DNA of 64,000 nucleotides from positions 186,001 to 250,000 of the forward strand of contig QXCR01000004.1 in the NCBI GenBank assembly GCA_004380135.1, in the 5' to 3' direction. The stretch comes from Stemphylium vesicarium (Eukaryota > Ascomycota > Dothideomycetes > Pleosporales > Pleosporaceae). The notes beneath the pieces are model-generated. The model did not search any database and had not been told where the DNA came from. It saw only the letters and a program-made list of their open reading frames with translations. A program made the position numbers and the translations under genes. Of this stretch, positions 54,434-64,000 are shown one piece after another (the first letter of the stretch is position 1; every line of letters begins with the position of its first letter).

Positions 54434-54893
54434 TGCGCGGGAGAAGCTTTCTCATACAAGCAGCGAGTAAGCTGGCTAGGCGACGTAATCACGAGCGACT
54501 ACTGTAAAAAGATGCTTAGCGCTGCTTGTGTTGATGCGCGTCCCTCGCGGGAGTTTGAAACGCGAAGGATTCCCGTGCCCATGACCCTGTAGCGATGACG
54601 AAGCCGTAGTAAAAATGGCGATGAAGTCAATAAGCAAGTGCGCAAATGTCAGAGTGCTCGTGATGATGCCTGTGGTCATGTTCGTTGTGAAGTGTGCAAA
54701 GTGGGATAATTCGGGACGGAAGAGAGCCCCACAATTGCCGTGGTTGACGCAAAAGGCGTAATGATGGACTGGACCAGGAACGGCGGCCGACAGCAACCGC
54801 AGAAGAGGGTCAAAATTGTCTTGGAGATAGCTGCCGCAGTCGCATTCGGGTCCCCCGCAAAGTTTCGAGGCGCATCCGCTGCCACCACGTCTC
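54434..54893. other. Intergenic region, 0.46 kb
   Basis: 3' flank of the lipase gene followed by the promoter and leader of the MMT-like gene. No other feature seen. Confidence 0.45.
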
Positions 54894-56473
54894 ATGTTAC
54901 TGCGCAACGCCTGCAGCGATGGGAATGGCCTGCGTGTCTTTAGCCAACGACGCGTCGTCTCTCCCTCCGCCCCGGCCCTGCATAGTGCTCAATCACCATA
55001 CTCGACCCAGGCCTCAGAACGACCGCGCTTTCTACCACGCAACGCTTGCAAGCCGCTCTTCCGTTCCAAATTGCGCGTCCTTTGCACGCAGACGAAGTCT
55101 AAAGGGGTCCAGTACCTCCCATTCCCACGGCACACGGCGCCCCTTCTCAACTGGTCCACGACAGTACATCGCAGACGACACCTTTCTCCTACCACCATGA
55201 CCGACGCCACGCAGACCAGGGGGCATGCTGGTCATTCCCACCACCACCATCACCACGACAATACCTTCTTGCTGTCCAAGAACAAGAATGACGCCGGCGT
55301 GCGCATCACCCGCATTGGCTTATATGTCAACCTGGGTATGGCCGTCAGCAAAGGCTTTGGCGGATACGTCTTCAACAGCCAGGGTGAGACGCGCGAATGC
55401 AGCCCACATGGCCTGTACTAATCTATTCCAGCTCTCGTCGCCGATGCCATTCACAGTCTCACGGATCTCGTCAGCGACATCATGACCCTCGCGACCGTCG
55501 GCTGGTCCCTCAAGCCACCCACCGACCGCTTCCCCAGCGGATATGGTAAAGTTGAGAGCTTGGGATCGCTTGGTGTCAGCGGCATCCTGCTTGGTGGAGG
55601 CTTCTTCATGGGCTGGACGGCCCTGATTGCACTTTGCCAGATATTCTTTCCGGGCGCCGCAGAAATGGCCGAGAACTGGGGCCTCCTGCCCCATCACCAC
55701 CACCACGGCATTGAGGACATGGGCCCAAATATCAATGCCATATGGCTCGCAGCTGGATCAATTGTCATCAAGGAGTGGTTGTACCGAGCGAGTAAGCAGC
55801 GTCCATCCATAGCCCCTTGAAGAAGTCGCTAACACTTTGCCCAGCACTCAAGATCGCCGAAGAGCGCAAATCAACCGTCCTCGCTTCCAACGCCTACCAC
55901 CATCGCGTAGACTCCCTCACTGCCTTCGTCGCTCTCCTACTCATCGCCGGCTCCAACGTCCTCAACAACGCAAAATGGCTCGACCCAGTCGGCGGTCTGG
56001 TCATCTCTCTCATGGTCGTACAAGCTGGCTGGGGCAACACCAAGCAGGCATTGTTAGAACTGGCAGATGTTGGCGTAGACAAGGAGATGAAGGATAATGT
56101 GCGAAAGGCAGCGACCAAGGCGCTTGAGGGAATCACCACGACAGCCGAGCCCGTAAACGTCCGGGCTATCCAGGGTGTCAAAGCTGGCCAGAACTACCTC
56201 ATGGATGTCGAGCTCGGTGTAGCTGGTGGCTGGACGATTGAACAGACACGCGACGTTGAGAATCTGGTTCGAGAACGCATTGGTGCTAAAGTACGGGGCG
56301 TGAAGAAGGTTCGTGTCCGGTTTGTGAGCAATACGTCAGAGGAGCCAGACTTTTTGGACGAATTCATACCTGGTGATACCTCGGCAGCGAGGCCAGAGGC
56401 AGACCATGACCATGACCACGATCACGAACACAAGCACGACACTACAGACGGCGGCGCAAGGCGAAGGAAATGA
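54894..56473 (+). CDS. MMT1: Mitochondrial cation-diffusion-facilitator transporter (MMT1/2-like)
   Basis: CDF-family metal transporter, probably mitochondrial iron exporter type, 492 aa (yeast Mmt1 about 510). Exons: 54894-55383, 55432-55791, 55845-56473. Starting at 54894 gives a 100-residue Arg/Ser-rich presequence before the His-rich start; a later ATG at 55198 would remove it. Membrane core: RIGLYVNLGMAVSKGFGGYV, then ALVADAIHSLTDLVSDI with the metal-site HxxxD, and NAYHHRVDSLTAFVALLL with the second-site HxxxD. The C-terminal ferredoxin-like cytosolic domain follows (IEQTRDVENLVRERI). Three His-rich tracts are visible: HSHHHHHHD at the start, PHHHHHG in the loop before helix IV-V, and DHDHDHDHEHKHD at the tail. 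Metal specificity is inferred. Confidence 0.9.
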
Positions 56474-56939
56474 GCCATGTACACTTCTAGACGAGCATGA
56501 CTGGGCGTTCTGGAGTTGGGCAAACGGACTACCCGGCGGATACACCAGACATTTGACACTTGAATACCTATCAAATCCATTGTCGCACGCGACAGACCTG
56601 TAAATCTAGACCATTATTTCTTGCGCTAATTCTGCCTCGGCGTTTGGCCGACGTGGAACCCAAGAAAATTATATCTGTACATACGACATCTCGGAGGCAA
56701 TTTACCCGCGACCAATGACGCATGTCGGCATACATGCGCTGCTGCAGGCACCGCCGGCAAAATACTGTGATGTAGCTCGCCCGTCAATGTGGGTCTTGCG
56801 TAAGTTGTGCCGTATCGTGGATGCGAAGAGGGTCCTCAACACCAACGAGACGTGATTGCTTATTTAGCAATGTCTTGTGAAGTCATAACATCCGAAGATC
56901 CGCCTTTGCAGTCCAACACATACCTAACATCTTTCGACA
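56474..56939. other. Intergenic region, 0.47 kb
   Basis: 3' flank of the MMT-like gene and promoter of the xylulokinase gene. No clear element for a XlnR-type regulator (GGCTAA) was spotted. Confidence 0.4.
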
Positions 56940-58873
56940 ATGGCTGATCAATTTTTGGGCTTCGACCTGAGCACGCAGCAGCTCAAAGGTGTGGATTACC
57001 CCGCTGGAGCTACCCCACCGCCTTTATGGATCTTGATTAACGCAATCGCGACATTGTAGGAATTATCGTCGGTTCCGACCTCAAACTTATCCATGAGGCC
57101 AAAGTCGACTTTGACGCCGACCTGTCCAAGTATGGCATTGAGAAGGGTGTTCTCACAAACCCAGATGAGGGTGAAGTGTTTGCACCAGTCGCCCTGTGGC
57201 TCGAGGCTATCGACCTTGTCCTGCAACGTCTGAAGGAGCAGGGTGCCGACTTCTCCAAGGTCCAAGGTATTTCAGGTGCCGGTATGCAGCACGGCACCGT
57301 CTTCTGGAGCCAAGACGCTGAGACGTTACTTGGTAGCCTTGATGCTGGAAAGACGTTGATTGAGCAGCTTGAGGGCGGTGCGAAGGGAGAGAGGAAGGGT
57401 GCTTTCAGCCACCCATTCAGCCCCAACTGGCAGGATGCGAGTACCCAGAAACAGTGTGAGGCCTTTGACAAGACCTTGCAGGACCCGAAGAACCTGGCTT
57501 TGGCTACTGGAAGCAGCGCTCACCACGTAAGTAATGTATGCTCTTTTTCAATTGACGAATGCTGACATCTTGAACAGCGCTTCAGTGGACCCCAGATCCT
57601 GCGCTTCCGCGAGAAGTATCCCGAAGCCTACAAAGCGACCGCTCGCATCTCGCTCGTGTCGTCTTTCCTCGCATCCATCTTTCTCGGCAAGGTGGCCCCC
57701 ATCGATATCTCAGACGTGACCGGTGCGAACCTGTGGGATGTCAAGAACGGGCGCTGGCATGAAGATCTACTCGACCTCGCAGCTGGTGGAAGCGGAGGAA
57801 TCGAGGAACTCAAGAAGAAACTGGGCAGGGTCTATGAAGACGGTGGTTCCAGCTTTGGCACCGTCTCATCGTACTTCAGCAAGCGCTATGGATTCCCGTC
57901 GTCGGCCCAAGTCATTGCATTCACAGGCGACAACCCATCGACTATTCTCGCTCTCCCTCTGCGTGCATCAGACGCCATTGTGTCGCTAGGCACATCCACT
58001 ACCTTCCTCATGTCCACCCCACAATACAGGCCTGACCCTGCGTACCACTTCATGAACCACCCTACAACTGCAGGGCTCTACATGTTCATGCTGTGCTACA
58101 AGAACGGCGGTCTAGCCCGAGAGCACATCCGCGACGCCATCAACAAAGCATCTGGAGTGTCAGACAAGTCCTGGGACAAGTTCAACGAGACTGCCACCAC
58201 CACACCTGCCCTAGGTCAAGCCCAACCCTCCGATCCCATGCGTCTGGGCCTCTATTTCCCCCGCCCAGAAATCGTACCAAACGTCAAGGCAGGAACATGG
58301 CGATTCCTTTCCAAGGACAATAAGCTGTCCCCCGTCGCCCCAGAAGCTGCCCAAGGCAAGACAGAAGACAAGTCCTGGCCCATCCCCCAAGCCGACGCCC
58401 GCGCAATCCTCGAATCCCAATTCCTCTCTCTACGCCTCCGTTCGCAGTCTCTCGTCTCCCCTCAAGGCGACCTCCCCGCCCAACCACGCCGCATCTACAT
58501 GGTCGGCGGCGGTGCCGTGAACCCGGCCATTGCCGAACTCGCCGGCCAGGTCCTCGGCGGCTCCGACGGCGTCTACAAGTTGGAAATCGGAGGCAACGCG
58601 TGCGCCCTCGGTGCCGCCTACAAGGCCGCCTGGGGCGTGCAGCGCTCCCCCGCGAGCGAGAAGTTTGAAGATTTCCTCGAGGCGAGGTGGAATGAAGAGG
58701 GCTTTGTCAAGAAGATCTGCGAGGGCTACAGGAAGGGTGTGTTTGAGCAGTATGGAGATGCGCTTAAGCCGTTTGATGAGGTGGAGAAGGTGGCGCTTAG
58801 GGAGAAGGGCGAGGCCGAGAAGACGGATGCGACCAAGGAGGCTATGGGGTTGCAGGGTATGGATGCGAGGTAG
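56940..58873 (+). CDS. XKS1: Xylulokinase
   Basis: FGGY-family kinase that phosphorylates D-xylulose, linking xylose use to the pentose phosphate pathway, 603 aa (usual for fungi, about 570-610). Exons: 56940-56988, 57060-57526, 57578-58873. The N-terminal phosphate-binding strand FLGFDLSTQQLKGIIV is assembled across the first intron. Substrate and catalytic regions follow: ISGAGMQHGTVFW, SPNWQDASTQKQCEAF with the conserved WQD, DVTGANLWDVK, then FTGDNPSTILALPL, DAIVSLGTSTTFLM with the adenosine-phosphate loop, and the C-terminal VGGGAVNPAIAELAGQVLGG. Cytosolic. Confidence 0.96.
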
Positions 58874-59089
58874 ATTTTGTTAGTGTAATGATGGTATTTG
58901 TCTATGAAGGATATGAATGATTGGACATTAAGGATGAGAATGTATTGAATTGTCAGGATTTGCTACTAGATGATCGAATCGGTTTGACAGGAAGTGATGC
59001 AGGTTATACTATCCGTAGTGCCCACGTTTCCACTACCCATCTCTCCAACGCTTATGACCATGCATTCCACAGACAAGAGACCTGCAACA

Positions 59090-62000
59090 TCACCCCGAGC
59101 GCACAGCACCAGAAATCCGTTTGAAAAAGCCGGTAACACTCTGCACCGGCCCTTTCTGTGCTCCTTTCACACTATCATTCCTACCCATTCCCTTCTTCTT
59201 GGCTACTTCCTTGGAATCGAGTGCTGGCTGCGTAACTGCACTTCGTGGTCGTCTCGGTACGGGTCTAGCGTTCAGTTCGCCCGAGCTGGACTCATACATG
59301 GTGGTGATGGATGTGCTGCGGCTACGGCTTTGGCGGGAGAGGGGTGGCCCGAGGCTTGTTGAGAGGGTTCTTTGAGGAAAAGAAGGGCTCACGGCGTTTG
59401 CTGGGTTGGGTGGGGATGGGCGTAGTGGCGTTGTAGCTTGGTTTTTGAACCCGAACCTCAGGTCAGGACCGGGACCTGGGGCTTGTGCTGCGGTGGCCGC
59501 GGTTTGGCTTTTACGCGATGGCTTCTGCGCACTCGAAGGGACTGTCGCTGTTCGTGATGGGCGGTGAGTCGTTGGCATGGACGGTTGTCTTGCGAGTGTA
59601 TGATCCGTGGTTGCTGGCTGGGTACTAGACGCTCTTTCTCCTAACCTGGACGTCGATTGTCTTCTCCCGAAACTTCGGTCCTTGGTAGGCGGCCTTATCG
59701 TGTATCCCTCTGTTCTTTCAAGTTCTTTGGGTTCGTAGGCACGTCGCTGCAACATAGGAACAGTCGTCTTGACACTTTCCAACGGCCTGACACAGCCATC
59801 TGGTTTCCCGCATGCCCTGCACTCAGACTCCCTTGCATCCGACGGACCTTCTTTTTGAGGAATATGACGAGCCTCATTTTGAGTCTGTGTTGGCACCCTA
59901 TCTTTCGGGCTTGTTGCCTCTCTTTTCGGTTCTGAGCCTTTTCGCTTTTGGTTTGCGTAGGCGTATTGGCGGACAGGTCTCTGAGTGTTTTCATTATCCC
60001 GAGTTCGATGCACACGAGGGGACTTCTCCTGATTCTGCGGCCCATGTTGAGGCAGAGGCGTTTGAAAAAGAGCGGAATCCTTCTCTTTGTTACTGGAAAC
60101 TTGGTGCTCTTCGTATTGACGGCGGACGTCCGCCTTTGATTGATGACGAAGGGGTGATTGGCGAGTCGTGTCATTAGCGGTGACCTCATATCGAGAGATC
60201 ATTCGGGTGTGCGCATCATGATCTTTCTCAGGCTCAGTAATGTTGTGCGGCACATCATCAGTACGTATCTCGACTGATACTGGCTCAGAGTACGAAAGTA
60301 CATCTCTTGAGAAAGATCTAGACTGTAATGGAGTAACCTGTTGTCTGTCGTTTTGTACGATAGCGTCTACCTTAGGGTAGTTGCCGTGCTTGTGGGTAAC
60401 AACTGGGCTTTGCCTAGAATGGTAATCGCCTTCTCCGTTGAAACTGACGATGGACTTTCTGCGACCTTTTTCCCGCTTAATCTGGCCAGTATGACCTCCC
60501 TCCCCCTGCAACGCTCCCTCAGATAGCTTCGGTGCCCTTGGTGCTGCATATGAAAAGGAATCGAGTGGTTGATAATCACGACGAGGCTCATTATCATGGT
60601 GGAGTTGACTTTCACGTTTTGCAGGGAGTTGCTGAATCAGCCGAGGTCTTCCTTTGGTCTTAGAAACCCAACCAAACCACCCTCGTTTCTGAGGTGGAGA
60701 TTCAGTTCCTAGTTTTGGTGGTGGGGTATGAGTGTCTGGTTTCGTCCATAAGGGGACATCGCGTTGCGGATAGGCAGGAGCTGGGGGATACTGCTGTTCG
60801 GGTGGATATTTTGCCAGCTTTCTAGGTTTCTTAACAGTTATCGTAGGTATAGAACCCTTCTCTCGATACTCTTGAATCACTTCGGGAGGAGGGGCTATGA
60901 TCCCAGGAGCTGCATTGCTTTGCCGACGATCTTTGGCACGAGATACTACGGGGTATAATGTAAGATCTGGCATGGACTCGTATCTTGATCCTCGCTTGAG
61001 CTGGGAAGCTCCGATGGACTGAGCTTTACCATCTGACTGTCTTGCAGAAGATGTCGAAGAGCTTGAATTTTGGGAAATCGTGAGAGTTAATGGCTCGTAA
61101 ATCCGGCCAGGGCTCTGTTTGGAGCTAAGCCTAGGTGACGCAGTCGTTTGGCGCTTGGGGGTGACCTGTTTGGCGACCATGTCTGCTGACGTTTGATTCG
61201 GAGCGTCATGAAGTCTTCTAGCTGTACTTTTCTGGCGCTGAGATGTCCCGGTAACAACACCAAGTTTGGAGTTCATGGACGATTCGGTCATCTCGTCTCG
61301 GCGTATAGACTGACGGTCAAAAAATCGCACGACCCTTAGCTGTCCTAGTGCATTGCCTGAAGATGATGCGGTAGACGATGTGAAGACAGGACTTGAAGCT
61401 TTCTGTTGGGACTGGAACTGTGGAATCGTAGTTACGTGGCGCATCTGTGGCATGGTAAATGAAAGTGCAGGCCCTCCACAGCTGGACGTTGACAACTCTC
61501 CATTGTTTATAGATTTCGGAGGTGTGAGTTTGCGCTGTGGCTCTTTTATGCTCGACTTTCTTGGATTTATGGAAATTAGTACTCCGGGAGATGTAGTATG
61601 CCCTCTCCTAGGCCTAGCTGAGGTCGAAGTTCCTGAAGACGACAGGTATACCTCAGATTGTTTAGCACATGGTGGCCAGATGATCTCGTGTCCTATGAGA
61701 TGCCCTGCTGGAGAAGGCTTACGTTCCGGCTCTGCTATAGTAGGCTGTCGTGTGCGCACCGCATTCGATTTGTTCGTACATGTCCAACGTACAAGTCCAG
61801 AGTTAGGTAAGGCTGGCAAGGCCGGTGGCGTGCTTGAGAGAGTCCGTACTGGTGAACGGAATACCGGTGAAGTCTGTCGCGGAGGTTGGTGTGTCCTTTG
61901 GTCGGAATCGATCTCGGAAAGCCTTCTTCGAATTTGCAACACAAATTCTTCTGATGAGCTGATGACAGGAGAGGTAAGATTAGAATTCTCTGTTTCCGAT

Positions 62001-64000
62001 GTTGATTTGCGGGCCAAGAATAGCGACTGAGGATGAGTATCGAGGCGTATGTTTGGACTTGGTTCTGGTGCATGCACAGATAATCTTGAATCACTCGCTC
62101 CTTTTTCTTCGGAACTTGTAGACGTAGTGCAAATCCCTGATCCTCCTTGTGGAGAAGATGGCGAGTGTCTCAAATATCTGGCCTCTGAACTCCCAGTTCT
62201 GGTTCTCTTGCCATCATGCCATTCGGTTTCCCCCATCTTTTCGTCGGCCCACACCGGTAAAGGCGTCGCAGAACCACTGCTCATAGATGAGCTGAAAACT
62301 TCTACTGCTGTACGATACATTTTCTCCGCTTCCTTAGCCAGGGCATCGTTTCTCAGCTCCTGAAGAGGCTGATGTTGAATTTCTTCCAGGGGGTCATGTG
62401 GGCCTGGATAGTGAAGAGAAAAGAGATTTTGGAACAGCGTTCCAATGTATGTATCGTACACAGTATGCTCGTGCCGCTGCCGACTGATTGATCTGTACTG
62501 CTGACCGCATTCCGAGTCACTGCTCTCCCGATCCTGTTGCCAATGTTGCCGTTCATACACAGGACCGCGATGATGTTCTACTTTCATTGGCTCTTCATTT
62601 TCTTCGACAACTCCAGTGTCAGAATTAGGTTGTATTTCCATAACGGTGATGACAGAACTGACGGATGGAAGCTCGGATCGCGCCACTTGAAGCCATTCCT
62701 AGATCTGCCTGGGTGGAGTATCCTCAAATCCCGACAGGCGTTCAGTGACGTGCGAGGTAAGTGTCGAGCTGGTGGAAGTGCGAGCGCGCGCTGGAGCAGG
62801 TCTTTGCTGACCTCTTTCCTCCGTCATATTTCCTACCTCTTGGGAAACCAAAGTACTCGCGTTGTTGCTGGATTGGGTAGGATCCTCAGATAGGTCGAAG
62901 GATCTCTCATTTAGCCCAAATTTTGCGTGTTCAAAGCCTGGTCTGATGTCTCCATACTCTGAGAGCGAAACACCTAGGTCTCCTGCAATTGACTCCAGCT
63001 CATACATAAGCCGATCACGCGCATCAGAAAGGTCCGTCAAATGCCTGCATGTTTCCTGCAACCAATTATCTTCACTCAGCGATGCATCGCTGTGGGCCTT
63101 CTCATCCGTGGGCCCTAGGGGCATATCGAGGCGGCTTGAGACAGAGGCGCAGGACGTACTTTCGTATGGGGCACTACGGAACAGCTCTTCGTCTTTTGGT
63201 GATGGTCTCCGATCAAGGTCAACACCAAAATCATCAGCCGCAGAGTTGACTAGATGCAATAGATCCGGTACAGTCTTCACGGCTTCGCGGAGCCTAGAAC
63301 GAGGATCGTTAAGGTTTGGCCCAAGTTGCCCTTGGGATCCGACATTGAGCCTTTCTGCAGCCTTGGGTGGCAACAAAGGGATATTTAGTTGACATTCGGA
63401 ATCTGATGAACAAACTAGACGTGAAGGGTTGACGCAGACACCACCGAGCTGGCACTGTTTAATGATGTCTCGCGACAGTTTCCTGACCTTTGAGATATCT
63501 GGCTGACTGAGCTTGATAGTGTCAATGACACCCTGTAGTGTACTCGCGTGCTCTTTGAGAATTGAATCAATAATCCTACCAAGGTCGTTGGCAAGTCCGT
63601 CTCCACACTGGTCATTTGGCACTTGTTGGGCGTGATGCCGGCAATGGTCTGAACTGCGGGTTCCAGCACGTTTGGGCTTGTTTGAAGAGGAAGACATGGA
63701 AGTGGCAGATCTACTTGCGTTTCGTCTTCGTGCCCGTCGCAGATAGGCAGGCTGTGTTTGAGGGGGAAGTCGAGTTGAGCACTGTCGGCATCGTCTCGTT
63801 TGAGCTTGTTCACGATGCTCGTCATTACCCATGTATGAGAAGTGGCCACATGCCCGCTTAACCCATTTCCCAGGGTCTTGAAGAGGTCTTTTTGTGGTGG
63901 TACCGCGAGGCCGGATGTGCGCACCTGGAAAGCCGAAGTCCTGTGTGATGCGTCGGCCGAATCCCTGGCGATCATCCACATCGCCAGGAACCTCAATATC
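59090..64000 (-). CDS. Large disordered protein, 5' end outside window, interrupted by in-frame TAG
   Basis: One reading frame runs from the right edge (64000) down to a stop at 59090-59092, broken only by a TAG at 62699-62701, so about 430 residues before and 1,200 after it. I do not recognise a function. Upstream part: basic start with a Cys/His pair cluster (RACGHF, RRCRQCS), a helical region (IIDSILKEHASTLQGVIDTI) and a Ser/Thr-rich stretch ending SGFEDTPPRQI. Directly after the TAG comes EWLQVARSELPSV, helical and family-like. The rest is mostly disordered, rich in Ser, Pro, Arg and Gln, and ends with a conserved-looking basic amphipathic tail (VQSVTGFFKRISGAV). The TAG might be the end of an intron (CTAG before GAATGG) whose donor is GTCACT or GTAGGA upstream, or a true nonsense change. 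Both halves are described as one gene by inference. Confidence 0.6.

Noticed and set aside
1..64000. Secondary-metabolite cluster, transposon, CRISPR array or viral insertion
   Set aside because: No PKS/NRPS/terpene backbone beyond carotenoid genes, no transposase, terminal repeat, spaced direct-repeat array or viral-type protein was seen on either strand.

Overview
The window is nuclear DNA of a filamentous ascomycete (Pezizomycotina). The reasons are densely packed genes, many 45-75 nt introns with GTAAGT/GTATGT-type donors and CTAAC/CTGAC-like branch points, and family content typical of such fungi: a fused lycopene cyclase/phytoene synthase, a fungal opsin-like seven-helix protein, a Zn2Cys6 factor, a two-repeat telobox Myb protein and an ATP sulfurylase with an APS-kinase-like tail. 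Protein flavour suggests Dothideomycetes (Pleosporales-like), but that is inference. I rebuilt exon structures by hand; each model below keeps frame across its introns unless stated.

Layout. 1-6.4 kb: a carotenoid oxygenase (cut by the left edge) diverges from the bifunctional carotenoid gene carRA, followed by GPI2 of GPI-anchor synthesis, whose 3' end overlaps a convergent LPPEI-motif protein. 7-17.7 kb: annexin with a disordered N-terminus, telobox Myb protein, 2-Cys peroxiredoxin, acetyl-CoA transporter and the kinetochore protein CENP-O/Mcm21. 17.7-20.1 kb is the largest gene-poor stretch. 20-29.7 kb: secreted GH18 chitinase, lipoyl synthase, COPI gamma subunit, SET-domain methyltransferase and COQ4.

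29.9-39.3 kb is the accessory-looking part: a Zn2Cys6 regulator, an opsin-like membrane protein, a previously easy-to-miss 79-residue secreted protein, an 11-bp minisatellite, and an orphan repeat protein interrupted by an in-frame TGA. 39.3-43 kb holds two sulfate-assimilation genes side by side, MET3 (ATP sulfurylase) and MET16 (PAPS reductase). 44.3-52.8 kb is a run of minus-strand genes: amidohydrolase with a likely signal peptide, catalase-fold protein, PfkB sugar kinase, four-helix membrane protein and an OXNAD1-like flavin reductase. 53-58.9 kb runs plus: monoacylglycerol lipase (with an apparent 4-nt exon), MMT-type mitochondrial metal transporter and xylulokinase. The right edge carries a large disordered minus-strand protein split by an in-frame TAG.

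Functional links: carotenoid synthesis plus cleavage to retinal-type products at the left end, and two consecutive-pathway sulfur genes near the middle. I saw no secondary-metabolite backbone gene, transposon, CRISPR array, rRNA or convincing tRNA. The points most worth following are the 4-nt exon, the two in-frame stops, the small secreted protein, the annexin architecture and the MET3-MET16 pairing.
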